From Candidatus Eisenbacteria bacterium (GTDB lineage: Bacteria; Eisenbacteria; RBG-16-71-46; CAIMUX01; JAHJDP01), in NCBI GenBank assembly GCA_018831195.1, contig JAHJDP010000032.1:62001-126000 (forward strand): 64,000 nucleotides of DNA, given 5' to 3'. Shown in pieces: positions 34,519-44,200 of this stretch (positions within the stretch are counted from its first letter, which is position 1; every line of letters begins with the position of its first letter). Both the position numbers and the translations under genes were made by a program. The notes beneath the pieces were generated by a model. That model ran no database searches and had not been told where the DNA came from. It saw only the letters and a list, made by a program, of their open reading frames with translations.

Positions 34519-34558
34519 AATGCCCGGTCTTTGATCGCGTGCCGGTCAGGCGGGCATT
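34519..34558 (+). promoter_or_regulatory. Inverted repeat between rpsB and tsf
   Basis: AATGCCCG (34519-34526) pairs perfectly with CGGGCATT (34551-34558) across a 24-nt loop. There is no T-run. It could attenuate read-through into tsf or protect an mRNA end. Confidence 0.5.
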
Positions 34559-34588
34559 GCCCCGGACAAGAAGAAAGAGGGAAGAGAG

Positions 34589-35182
34589 ATGACAATTACA
34601 GCTGAACAAGTGAGAATGCTCCGCGAAATGACCGGAGCGGGGATGATGGAGTGCAAGAAGGCTCTTCAGAAGGTGGACGGTGATATAGAGAAGGCCAAGG
34701 AAGAACTGCGCGTGCAGGGTCTTGTTCTGGCGGATAAAAAGACCGGCCGGTCGACGAACCAAGGGCTTGTCTATGCCTATATCCATCCAGGGGATCAGGT
34801 CGGTGTGTTGGTCGAGATCAATTGCGAAACCGATTTTGTGGCTCGGACCGACGATTTTAAGAATTTCTGCAAGGAAATCGCCATGCATATCGCGGCCGCG
34901 CATCCGATTGCTATTTCCAGGGAAGATATCCCCCCAGAGATCGTTGCCAAAGAGAGGGAAATTTACCGGGAACAGGCGAAAGAATCCGGAAAGCCAGAGA
35001 AAATCTGGGACAAGATGATAGACGGCCGCATGGAAAAGTATTACCGTGAGGCTTGCTTGTTGGAGCAGGGGCATATCAGGAATCCTGAGATAACAATTAA
35101 TGATCTCCTGAAGGCGCTTATCGCCAAGCTGGGTGAGAATACGGTCATTCATCAATTCGCCCACTTTAGGGTGGGGGAGTAA
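34589..35182 (+). CDS. tsf: Translation elongation factor Ts
   Basis: The 197-residue protein is the nucleotide exchange factor for EF-Tu. It has the UBA-like N-terminal domain (VRMLREMTGAGMMECKKAL) and the core TDFVAR motif in INCETDFVARTDDF, which contacts EF-Tu. At 197 residues it is the short form known from Thermus and many other phyla, missing one of the two core subdomains found in the 283-residue E. coli protein. AGGGAAGAGAG precedes the ATG. Confidence 0.95.
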   Translation: MTITAEQVRMLREMTGAGMMECKKALQKVDGDIEKAKEELRVQGLVLADKKTGRSTNQGLVYAYIHPGDQVGVLVEINCETDFVARTDDFKNFCKEIAMHIAAAHPIAISREDIPPEIVAKEREIYREQAKESGKPEKIWDKMIDGRMEKYYREACLLEQGHIRNPEITINDLLKALIAKLGENTVIHQFAHFRVGE

Positions 35183-35194
35183 CCTCGACCGGAG

Positions 35195-35947
35195 TTGAAC
35201 TCTGGTGAACCGGTGATACAGCCAATTTATAAAAGGATTCTCTTGAAGCTGAGCGGGGAAATCCTTGCCGGTGACGGGGGAACAGGTCTTCATTTTTCGA
35301 CCATTCAGAATTTGGCACGGCAAATTTCAAGGGTCCATGATTTGGGCTGTGAAACCGGGATCGTAGTCGGTGGCGGCAATCTATTCCGAGGCCGGCAGGC
35401 CATCGCGGACGGGATGGATTCGGCGGCCGCCGATACAATCGGCATGCTCGGTACAACCATCAATGCTTTGGCCCTCCAAGGCCAGCTCGAGAACCTGGGT
35501 AAAGAGACCCGGGTTCTCTCTGCAATACGGATGGAACAGGTCTGCGAGCCCTTTGTCAGGCGCCGGGCCATCCGTCATCTCGAAAAGGGCCGTATCGTTG
35601 TCTTCGCGGCGGGTACGGGGAATCCCTATTTTACAACAGATTCCGCTGCGGTGCTTCGGGCCGCAGAGATACACAGCCAGGTGGTTCTCAAAGGGACGAA
35701 GGTGGATGGCGTTTATTCCTCGGATCCTGTCGTCAATCCGGCGGCCGAATTCTACAGTGAATTGACTTTCCAGGAAGCTTTGTCCCGCCAGCTACGCGTC
35801 ATGGATTTAACAGCGCTCACGCTTTGTATGGAGAACAATCTTCCCGTCGTTGTTTTTAATATTACGGTGCCGGGAAATCTTGAACGGCTGCTCAAGGGTG
35901 AGAGATTGGGAACACGAATCCTCCGGGGCCAGGAAGGAGAAGGATAA
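35195..35947 (+). CDS. pyrH: UMP kinase
   Basis: The 250-residue amino-acid-kinase-fold enzyme phosphorylates UMP to UDP. Motifs are YKRILLKLSGE at the N-terminus, VVGGGNLFRG, DTIGMLGTTINALALQ, AAGTGNPYFTTD and KGTKVDGVYSSDP. It probably starts at the TTG used here or at a GTG six codons later; neither has a clean ribosome binding site. It lies between tsf and frr, as in most bacteria. Confidence 0.95.
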   Translation: MNSGEPVIQPIYKRILLKLSGEILAGDGGTGLHFSTIQNLARQISRVHDLGCETGIVVGGGNLFRGRQAIADGMDSAAADTIGMLGTTINALALQGQLENLGKETRVLSAIRMEQVCEPFVRRRAIRHLEKGRIVVFAAGTGNPYFTTDSAAVLRAAEIHSQVVLKGTKVDGVYSSDPVVNPAAEFYSELTFQEALSRQLRVMDLTALTLCMENNLPVVVFNITVPGNLERLLKGERLGTRILRGQEGEG

Positions 35948-35952
35948 CAACC

Positions 35953-36507
35953 ATGGAAGAGACGCGAAAAAGCGCCGAAGAACGGATGAAAAAAAGCTTG
36001 GAATCCTTCCGACAGGATTTAATGAGTGTCCGCACGGGAAGGGCGACTCCGGCCATTTTGGATGGAGTTCGCGTTGATTATTATGGCTCGGCTGTTCCGC
36101 TCAAACAGATTGCTTCCATATCCGCCCCAGAACCGCGTCTATTGGTCGTGCAACCCTATGACAAAACCGTTCTGGGAGATATTGAAAAGGCGATTCAGAA
36201 GGCTGATCTGGGGTTCAACCCCTCGAATGACGGCCAGATCATCCGGATTCCCATTCCACCCCTGACGGAAGAGCGGCGGCAGGATTTGGTCCGCAAGGTG
36301 AAGAAGACGTCGGAGGAGTATAAGGTCAGCGTTCGCAATATCCGTCGCGACGCCATTGAAGAACTCCGGAAGAAGGAGAAGGGGAAAGAGATTTCAGAAG
36401 ACGAACTCCGCCGGGGCCAGACGGAAATACAGAAGACGACCGACAACTATATTGTGCAGGTCGACTCCCTTCTGACCGGCAAGGAAAAGGAGATTCTTGA
36501 AGACTGA
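35953..36507 (+). CDS. frr: Ribosome recycling factor
   Basis: The 184-residue protein splits the post-termination ribosome together with EF-G. The full family pattern is present: FRQDLMSVRTGRATPAILDG, the hinge segment VEYYGS-like VDYYGSAVPLKQIA, IRIPIPPLTEERRQDLVRKV and the long C-terminal helix with VRNIRRDAIEEL. It begins 5 nt after pyrH, with a purine-rich AGGAGAAGG ribosome binding site inside the end of pyrH. Confidence 0.96.
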   Translation: MEETRKSAEERMKKSLESFRQDLMSVRTGRATPAILDGVRVDYYGSAVPLKQIASISAPEPRLLVVQPYDKTVLGDIEKAIQKADLGFNPSNDGQIIRIPIPPLTEERRQDLVRKVKKTSEEYKVSVRNIRRDAIEELRKKEKGKEISEDELRRGQTEIQKTTDNYIVQVDSLLTGKEKEILED

Positions 36508-36556
36508 GGAAAACGAGCGGGAAAGCGTACCCAGCCTTTGACAGAGGGAATCAGGG

Positions 36557-37330
36557 ATGTCCACTAGCGCTGAACAAGTTATGCATGAAGCAACATTAGC
36601 CGAGTTTCGGAAGGTTATCTCGCAAAACTCGAACGTCCCGCAGCATGTGGCGATCATTATGGACGGCAACGGCCGCTGGGCTCAGCAGCGCGGATTACCC
36701 CGAATCGCGGGGCACCAAGCGGGCCGCAAATCAGTCCGGCAGGTGGTGGAAGGCTGCGTTGATGTGGGAATTCCTCTCCTTACCCTCTACACATTTTCAA
36801 TCGAGAATTGGCAACGTCCTCTTGATGAGGTGCAGGCGCTGATGGAATTTCTGCGCCAAGTTCTGGTGGAAGAAAGGGAGGAGCTTAAGAAAAACGGTGT
36901 TAAACTCCAGGCGATCGGCCGGCTTGAAGATCTTCCGGAATCGGTCCGTAATGAATTAGAGACGACACGGCGCTTTCTCGAGGGGGGTGACCGCCTCTGC
37001 CTGAATTTGGCTCTTAGTTATGGAGGCCGCGCGGAGATCGTCGATACGGTGCGCCGGATTGTCGATGAGGTCATCAAAGGCCGTGTGAAAACCGACGATG
37101 TGGATGAAGAGCTGATGGAAAAGCACCTTTACACCAAAGGCATGCCTCATCCCGATCTACTGATACGAACCAGCGGGGAATTGCGCCTATCCAATTTCCT
37201 GCTCTGGCAGTTGGCCTATGCGGAAATCTGGGTTACCCAAACATTATGGCCCGATTTCCGGAAGGAAGACCTCTTCCGGGCTGTGGTCGACTATCAGAAG
37301 AGAAATCGACGCTTTGGCCGTGTCGGCTGA
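36557..37330 (+). CDS. uppS: Isoprenyl (undecaprenyl) diphosphate synthase
   Basis: The 257-residue cis-prenyltransferase makes the C55 lipid carrier for cell-wall synthesis. It has HVAIIMDGNGRWAQQRG with the catalytic Asp, AGHQAGRKS, TLYTFSIENW and, near the end, LLIRTSGELRLSNFLLWQLA and E-x-W in AEIWVT. An N-terminal extension of about 30 residues precedes the core. The stop overlaps the GTG start of cdsA. Confidence 0.95.
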   Translation: MSTSAEQVMHEATLAEFRKVISQNSNVPQHVAIIMDGNGRWAQQRGLPRIAGHQAGRKSVRQVVEGCVDVGIPLLTLYTFSIENWQRPLDEVQALMEFLRQVLVEEREELKKNGVKLQAIGRLEDLPESVRNELETTRRFLEGGDRLCLNLALSYGGRAEIVDTVRRIVDEVIKGRVKTDDVDEELMEKHLYTKGMPHPDLLIRTSGELRLSNFLLWQLAYAEIWVTQTLWPDFRKEDLFRAVVDYQKRNRRFGRVG

Positions 37331-38201
37331 TGCTCCACCCCACGGTACCGCTGCACCCCTCCGTCCCGCCTCGCGATCATCTTTAGCCTGGCGTCTCGTT
37401 TCCGCTGCTGTCTTTCTTCCTCTGCTTTACTTTCTCATTACCATCGGATCCTGGCCCTTTCAGGTTTTCATATTTTTATTGGTGATTCTTGGAGCCTTTG
37501 AATGGGAGCAGTTGTTAAAGTCTCGTGGCTTGAAACCCTGGCCGGGCTGGACGGCCATCGCCGCCCTCGGCTTTCTCGCCGGCGCCTGTTACGCCGGGGG
37601 GGAAGGAATGGCTGTAGTGCTGGCGCTCCTGCTCCTCGCCGGATTTGTTCTGGAATTGATCTGCGGCTCCATGCGCCCCCTTCTGCTCCTTGGATCAACG
37701 CTTCTGGGCGGCCTTTATACCGGTCTATTGCCCGCCTTCTTTTACAAAATTCGGATTCTCTCCACCGTAGAGTTTCCTGAGATGGGCCGTGACGCGGTCC
37801 TCCTTATCTTTCTCGTTGTTTGGGGCTGTGATACGTTCGCCTATACCTTCGGCCGTCTTTTCGGCCGCCATAAGTTGTGGCCCCGGGTCAGCCCGAAAAA
37901 ATCCTGGGAAGGAGCGGTAGGGGGGGCCGCCGGCGCCATCCTCATGGCTCTTTTGGGAAAAGTATGGTTTGCCGGATTCTTGGATACGGAGCAGGCCGTT
38001 GTCTTTGGAATCATCGGCGGCACCGTCTCCCAGGTCGGAGATCTGGCGGAATCGCTCCTGAAGAGAGAGGCTGGAATGAAAGATTCCTCGTCCCTGATAC
38101 CCGGCCACGGGGGGATTCTGGATCGCTTTGACTCCCTCCTGTTCTCTCTTCCCATTCTCTATCTTTATTTGTTGCTCTTGGTAAGCGGTGGAGGGCGTTG
38201 A
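37320..38201 (+). CDS. cdsA: Phosphatidate cytidylyltransferase (CDP-diglyceride synthase)
   Basis: The product makes CDP-diacylglycerol for phospholipid synthesis. The 293-residue integral membrane protein has about eight hydrophobic segments. Conserved CDS elements are DTFAYTFGRLFGRHKLWPRV, SPKKSWEGAVGG and the signature KREAGMKDSSSLIPGHGGIL followed by DRFDSLLF. I chose the GTG inside the end of uppS, because the reading frame further upstream has no family similarity. It overlaps uppS by 11 nt. Confidence 0.93.
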   Translation: MSADAPPHGTAAPLRPASRSSLAWRLVSAAVFLPLLYFLITIGSWPFQVFIFLLVILGAFEWEQLLKSRGLKPWPGWTAIAALGFLAGACYAGGEGMAVVLALLLLAGFVLELICGSMRPLLLLGSTLLGGLYTGLLPAFFYKIRILSTVEFPEMGRDAVLLIFLVVWGCDTFAYTFGRLFGRHKLWPRVSPKKSWEGAVGGAAGAILMALLGKVWFAGFLDTEQAVVFGIIGGTVSQVGDLAESLLKREAGMKDSSSLIPGHGGILDRFDSLLFSLPILYLYLLLLVSGGGR

Positions 38202-38202
38202 T

Positions 38203-39384
38203 GTGGAGGAGCTGAGCCCAAGGCGCAGATCTGTTGTTGTGCTCGGCTCGACCGGAAGCATCGGCATAAACACGATGGATGTTCTCGCACTTCATCGGGA
38301 CCGTTTCAAGGTCTTCGGACTGGCGGCGGGAACTCGGACCGGTCGCCTTGCGGATCAGATCGCTGTTTGGAAGCCTGAACGGGTTGTCGTGAAGGGGCCG
38401 AACGAAGCCGCGGAGCTGAGAAGAATTGTACAAGATGGTTGGCAGGGAGAGATATCCCAAGGGGAGCTTGCTCTCGCGGAATTGGCCGGTGATTCAAGGG
38501 CTGATATTGTCGTCAACGGCCTGGTCGGCGCCCTCGGACTCCCGCCCACACTTGCGGCCCTCAAAACGGGTCGCAGGGTCGCGCTGGCAAACAAAGAGTC
38601 CATGGTTATGGCGGGACCGTTGCTGCGGGAGACAGCGCGTCGCCATGGGGGACAAATCCTGCCGGTCGACAGCGAACACAGCAGCCTGTTTCAGCTTCTT
38701 GAAAATATCAATCCTGATTCCGTGGCCCGGCTGATTCTCACCGCCTCCGGCGGTCCCTTTCGAACCCTGCCGCTGGATCAATTAAAAAATGTAAAAGTTG
38801 ATCAAGCCTTGGATCATCCGACATGGAATATGGGGCCGCGGATCACTGTCGACTCGGCCAGCTTGATGAATAAGGGATTAGAATTAATAGAAGCCTGTTA
38901 CTTGTTCCAAGTGCCTATTGATCACATTGAGGTATGGATTCATCCACAATCGATAGTCCATGCCTTGATTGAATTAAGGGACGGATCCTTGCTGGCGCAA
39001 TTGTCGCAACCTGATATGAGGATACCCATTCAATACGCATTGACCTATCCCGAGCGGCTTGCATCCCCGGCCGGACCCTGTTCGCTTCCGGCTATCGGAA
39101 ATTTGAGTTTTGAGGATTTAGATCTCAAGCGGTATCCCTGTCTGGCTTTAGCGCAGAATGCCGCACGGCGGGGGGGAACCGCGCCGGCGATGCTCAATGC
39201 CGCCGATGAGGTCTTCGTCAATGCTTTCCTGCGCGAGAAAATCCCATTCACCGATATCCCCCGACTCCTGAAACAGATCATGTCGGAATCGGATGGAGGC
39301 GAAGCCGATTCTGTGGAAAAGATCATGGAGGCTGACCGGTGGGCTCGGAACGCGGCCGGGTTGCTTGTCGGATCCGGAACCTAG
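38203..39384 (+). CDS. dxr: 1-deoxy-D-xylulose 5-phosphate reductoisomerase
   Basis: It commits carbon to the MEP isoprenoid pathway, which supplies uppS upstream. The protein of about 393 residues has the NADPH motif VVLGSTGSIGINT, NGLVGALGLPPT, ALANKESMVMAG, PVDSEHSSLFQ and a C-terminal helical domain. GGAGGG lies 7 nt before the chosen GTG; a second GTG five codons upstream would overlap cdsA by 14 nt. In many bacteria an rseP-type protease follows dxr. Here the next gene is a barrel protein. Confidence 0.95.
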   Translation: MEELSPRRRSVVVLGSTGSIGINTMDVLALHRDRFKVFGLAAGTRTGRLADQIAVWKPERVVVKGPNEAAELRRIVQDGWQGEISQGELALAELAGDSRADIVVNGLVGALGLPPTLAALKTGRRVALANKESMVMAGPLLRETARRHGGQILPVDSEHSSLFQLLENINPDSVARLILTASGGPFRTLPLDQLKNVKVDQALDHPTWNMGPRITVDSASLMNKGLELIEACYLFQVPIDHIEVWIHPQSIVHALIELRDGSLLAQLSQPDMRIPIQYALTYPERLASPAGPCSLPAIGNLSFEDLDLKRYPCLALAQNAARRGGTAPAMLNAADEVFVNAFLREKIPFTDIPRLLKQIMSESDGGEADSVEKIMEADRWARNAAGLLVGSGT

Positions 39385-41276
39385 TTCTCGCGGGTCTTTT
39401 CCTCGCGGGACTCTGGGTTGGTTCTGGTGCTGCGGCGCCGGATGAATTCGCGTCGCCTTTTATCAGGAAGATTACCTTCTCGGGAAATCATTCCATTTCC
39501 GGCGACAGGTTACGCGCCGGCATGCGCCACCGCCAGCCCTCTCCCTGGAATCCTCTCCGCCGTCCCCGTTTTCTTGGCAGGGATGTTCTGGCAAAGGATC
39601 TGCTGGGAATCCTGGATCTCTACCATGAGGAAGGGTTCCCTTTCGCGAGAATCCTGGACGCCCTTGTTGAGTATGAAGAGACGGACACCCACATCCGGAT
39701 CGGTATCACGCTGGATGAAGGCCGGCGGGTCGAGGTGCGGGAGATTCTTCTGGAAGGGGTCCGGCCGACGCTGGCTCCGGGGGTCCGGAAGGAGATCCGG
39801 CTAAAGAAGGGAGGATCGCTCCGGGAGGATATCGTCCGCAGAGATATTGAACAAATCCTGATCTACTATGCCAATCGCGGAATGGCCATGACGGAAGCGC
39901 GGAGTGAGGTTCGCTACCTGGCCGATTCCCTTCAAGCCGATATCGTCTATCAGGTTCAGGAAGGACCGGTTATCTCGATCAGAGATATCCGTGTGGAGGG
40001 AGAGTTCGGTTCGCGCGCCGGAGTTATACAGCGGCTCGTACTGTTAAAGCCGGGGGATACCTTCCGCCGATCCCGCCTTCTTGAGAGCCAAGCCCGTCTG
40101 CTAAGAACCGGTCTTTTCCGATCGGTAAGGATCATTCCTCTGGTCGACTCAACCTACGTCGGCCAGGCCGACCTCCTCGTGAAAATTTCGGAGAAGAAAC
40201 CGGGGTGGTACGGGGCCGGCATCGGTTACAGTTCCGACGACGAGGCGCGGATCGTGGCGGAATGGGGGCACCGGAATCTGCGCGGACGATGGCGCGCCCT
40301 GCAGGTGACCGGCAGTCTCAAATACAGCCTGGATAAGACACTTGGTGATACACCCCTGGTTTTACGGGAAGGATTCGCGGAGATGCGTTTTACGGAACCC
40401 TTTCTGTTTGAGACACCGGTAGCGAGCCAGAGCACTCTTTATCATGACTTCGAACGTGAAAAAACCTTCGAACAAACAATTGACGGTGTGATCCAGACAT
40501 TTCGCAGAGAACTGACCAGGAAAATCAGGGGGAAAATCGATTTCGAGGTTCGTTGGGTCAGCACATCCGACTCAACGGCTCTTCGAGAACATTACAACAC
40601 GCATCTGGTTACTTTTACATTGGATCAAGATCGGCGAAACAGCATCTTTGACCCTTCGCAGGGAAGTTCTTACCGGTTCATCGCCGACTATGCCGGCGGG
40701 TTTCTCGGAGGCAAGAACAACTTTTTCAGAACCACGGCCTCCGCCTCCTGGTATTTCACATTGAGCAGCGGGGTTGTCACGGCGTTCCGCCTGAAAGCCG
40801 GATATATACAGCCCCTGGGCCCGGAACTCACCGGTCCCGGGGCCGACTCGCTGCAGGTCGCGCGCGTACCCTTTGAAGACCGGTACCGGACCGGAGGCGG
40901 GACAACAGTGCGCGGGTACAAAGAAGAGAGCTTGGGAAGAAGAACAGGGGAAGACCAGCCGATCGGCGGACTCGCCCTCTTTATTGGAAATGTTGAAGTT
41001 CGTTTCCCCCTTGTCTGGCAGTTTCAGGGAGCCTTATTCATGGATGCGGGGAATGTCTGGGCCGATCCCGCGGAGTTCAAAATCAGTCGATTCCGCGAGG
41101 GTTTTCAGCATGGTCCTTATTCACCTCTGGCCGTTGCTTTCTCTCTCGGTTTCGGTCTGCGGTTCAGAACACCGGTTGGACCTTTGAGGCTTGACTACGG
41201 TGTAATGATCGGGAGGGAGCCGGCAGAGGGCGAATCCTCGAGAGAGGTTCACTTCAGTCTTGGACAGGCATTCTGA
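39339..41276 (+). CDS. tamA: TamA/BamA-like outer-membrane assembly protein (POTRA repeats plus barrel)
   Basis: The 645-residue protein has a signal peptide, about three POTRA domains to residue 300 (IRKITFSGNHSISGDRL begins the first; ISIRDIRVEGEFGSRAG begins another) and a 16-strand Omp85 barrel. The barrel carries GGGTTVRGYKEESLG, which holds the conserved V-R-G-Y of loop 6, and ends FSLGQAF with a C-terminal Phe. The GTG start lies inside dxr. It is followed by a tamB-like gene sharing TGATG, so the pair probably forms the envelope-spanning TAM complex. BamA is an alternative name; the adjacent TamB favours TamA. Confidence 0.85.
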   Translation: MGSERGRVACRIRNLVLAGLFLAGLWVGSGAAAPDEFASPFIRKITFSGNHSISGDRLRAGMRHRQPSPWNPLRRPRFLGRDVLAKDLLGILDLYHEEGFPFARILDALVEYEETDTHIRIGITLDEGRRVEVREILLEGVRPTLAPGVRKEIRLKKGGSLREDIVRRDIEQILIYYANRGMAMTEARSEVRYLADSLQADIVYQVQEGPVISIRDIRVEGEFGSRAGVIQRLVLLKPGDTFRRSRLLESQARLLRTGLFRSVRIIPLVDSTYVGQADLLVKISEKKPGWYGAGIGYSSDDEARIVAEWGHRNLRGRWRALQVTGSLKYSLDKTLGDTPLVLREGFAEMRFTEPFLFETPVASQSTLYHDFEREKTFEQTIDGVIQTFRRELTRKIRGKIDFEVRWVSTSDSTALREHYNTHLVTFTLDQDRRNSIFDPSQGSSYRFIADYAGGFLGGKNNFFRTTASASWYFTLSSGVVTAFRLKAGYIQPLGPELTGPGADSLQVARVPFEDRYRTGGGTTVRGYKEESLGRRTGEDQPIGGLALFIGNVEVRFPLVWQFQGALFMDAGNVWADPAEFKISRFREGFQHGPYSPLAVAFSLGFGLRFRTPVGPLRLDYGVMIGREPAEGESSREVHFSLGQAF

Positions 41277-44200
41277 TGACGGACGATCGGAAGAATAATT
41301 CCAGGGGTGGCAAACCGGGCCATCGGCGGTGGTTGCGCTGGCTTCCCGTGGGACTTTTGGCCGGTCTATTTTTCTGCTTCATTGCGCCCTTTATCCTCGT
41401 TCGTTTCGAGACACCGAGAAACTGGATGCTCGACAACGGGCCGGGGAATTGGCTTCTAGGCGCGGGAACCCGTCTGCGGGTGGGGAACGTCCACCGATTG
41501 GATCCCGGCGGGGCCTCTTTCTCTGGAATCGTCTTGTCCTGCAAAGACAGTCTTGGAGATTGGAGTGACTGGGCGCGGATATCCCATCTCAACACCTCCT
41601 GGGATATCAGCGATTTGATTTGGGGCCGCTATAGTATCGATCGCCTTGAATTGGATTCGGTGTCCGTGAATCTTCAGAGATCGTGCGTTCCTCATTGGCA
41701 CGCGGAGGCCGGGGTTGTTGATGAACTGGCCGACCCGGGTCCTGGTCGTGCGCGTAGCGTGAGGTGTTCCCATTTCGGACTCCAACATCTCTCACTGTTG
41801 AGAGAAGGGATGCCGGTGGGCGAATCGCGTATGGAATTGAATTCGATACAATTGGAAAAGGGAGACCTTCGACTTGATGTCGATTCGATCCGGGTCCTTC
41901 TCGCCGCCGGCGCTCTCAGGCCCTCCTCGGCTGAGATGGCGCTCAATTTTTCAGGCGGCGATCTACGTTATGAGTCGAAGGGAACCCTGCGGCTGGATCA
42001 TTTGGATGTGAGGAGCGCCGGATTGGAGGGCCAGCTCTGGCTCCGCCAAAGCCGAGGCTCCGAGTGGTTTGTCACGATGCAGCTCGAGAAAATCCTGCCG
42101 GCTGAAATGATGGATAGCCTGAGGCTGCAGGTACCCGACCCCTATTCGCCCGGGACCAGCGATACGCTCACCGGATCGATAAATCTGACTTTTGTCCCGG
42201 ATACCCTCGCACTTCATGGGGAGCTTCAGGGTTTTTGGGGCGGGGGGCCTGCGGATATCGCAGGGCTGGTTCAGCGCACACCCGAGGGTTGGCAGGCGGA
42301 GGAGATTCATCTCAAAAGACCCGGGGCTGATCTGATCTTTTCAGGGCGCGCTGATTCGGAATTCGCCCATATTGATGGTGATGTAACATTCCAGAAAACG
42401 AATCTGAACGGCCCGGATTTTCCTTGGAGGGCGTCACCGATCGGGAGGACAAATCTGGCTGGATCGACGCAATTCGTTTATCGCCGGCCGAAAAATGAGA
42501 TCTGGGAGATCATTTATTCTTTGAGGTTGGGTCCGAGCGCTATTGGGAACCAGCGTTTGGACGGGCTTCAAGCTCGAGGTTTGGTAACATCCTCATTTGT
42601 ACAAGCCGATACATTCCTCATTGATCTGGACGAGGGACGATTAACCGGCGGGGGGCGATTTGATCTGCAAGACGGCGTTATGAACGCCGCCATCCGCTTG
42701 GAGAATGTCCCGGCTCCGGCCATCACCGATCCCTTTCTCGATGCGCCTGTGGAGGGTCGTCTTTTCGGCCGGCTCCAGATGCAAAAAACCGGAGAGGCGA
42801 TGCGCATTTACGGTTCGCTGGATGGAAGGGATATAAATTGGGGCGAGCTGGCGGCAAGCGAGATCCGGCTTCCATGGGTTGATTATACAATTCCTGGGAA
42901 TCACCTTGATGGCCGGGTCCGGCTTTCGGGATTCCATGCCGGAGCTTTTGCCGCTGATTCAGTGTGGCTCGAGATACAGGATTTAGAGATGGGGATTCTT
43001 GTGCGGGGCGGCACCCGGTTCTCCGATCAAGCCGTTTCAATCGTCGGTATCCTGGATCCCGCTCCGGAAGGTGGTCTTCAGATAGAGAATTTTGAATGGC
43101 GGCCGCCGGAGGGTGCGGCCTGGGATGCCGAGAAACCCTTCTTCATCGGGTGGGGCTCCCGCGGCGTATCGATTGATGGACTTTCTTTGATCTCTCCCGC
43201 CGGGGATTTGAGCTTCGATGGATTGTGGGGTGCTGAAAATAATGTAGAAGGCCGGTTCAGCCTGCACGGCGATTTTCTGCCGCTGCTCTCTTCGTGGGGC
43301 CTCCGGCCCGAAGCGACGGGGGGGGAAATCAACTGCGACGCCTCACTCTCGGGATATTGGCCGAATCCCGGAATGAGCGTGCGTTTTCAGAGCGACTCCT
43401 TGGCTCTTTGGAATTGGCCCCTCAATGACTTTACTGGCGCGCTCGATTGGCGGGAAGGAGCCATCGATCTAAGGCGTCTACAGGCAAGGGGACGCTGGGG
43501 GGCGGCCGCGATCGATTCATTGCAGCTGTTCATCAATGTCGATTTCGCAACCTTTCTTTCCCATCTGAGTTCTCCCGATTCCCTGCATTTGCCGGATACG
43601 CCTTGGGCCGGCGCGGCGACTTTCCGGAACCTGGATTTGGACCGGCTCATGGAAAACTCCGGCTGGCGGATCGATGAATACAAGCCTCGAACGGTGCAGG
43701 ATACCGCCACCCGGGATCTGGAATCAATCATCCGGATTGTCCGACCGAAAACCACCATCGAAGGATCGTATGATGCCATCCGTCCTGAAGGAATCCTTGA
43801 TATCGATCTTAACCTTTCCGGCACGCCTGCTCATCCGCTCTTCCATCTTAATGTCGAAGGTAAGGATGCCGCTTATCGACGGACCCGGCTCGATTCTCTT
43901 TCTCTCAAAATCGACTATGAATCCGGGGAATTGTCTATTCGAGATCTGCATTGGCTTAAAGAGGGATTGGGCGGCGCGATCAGCGGCGTTATTCCGCTCG
44001 AACTCTCGGCCTTGCCCGCCGCGGTTCATCTCCCGAATGACGGAGAGGATATTGATCTGCATTTGAACATTCCCAAAGGGAACCTGGCCATCTGGTCTTC
44101 CCTCAGCGAGCTGCTACAGGAGCCGAAGGGTGTTTTCCAAGCCGATCTCCGGATTCAAGGTCCTCTTCATCCGCCCCTTATCACAGGGAATCTGACAATT

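Noticed and set aside
34517-35323. 268-codon minus-strand frame
   Set aside because: It spans tsf and the pyrH start on the opposite strand and is a shadow of those genes.
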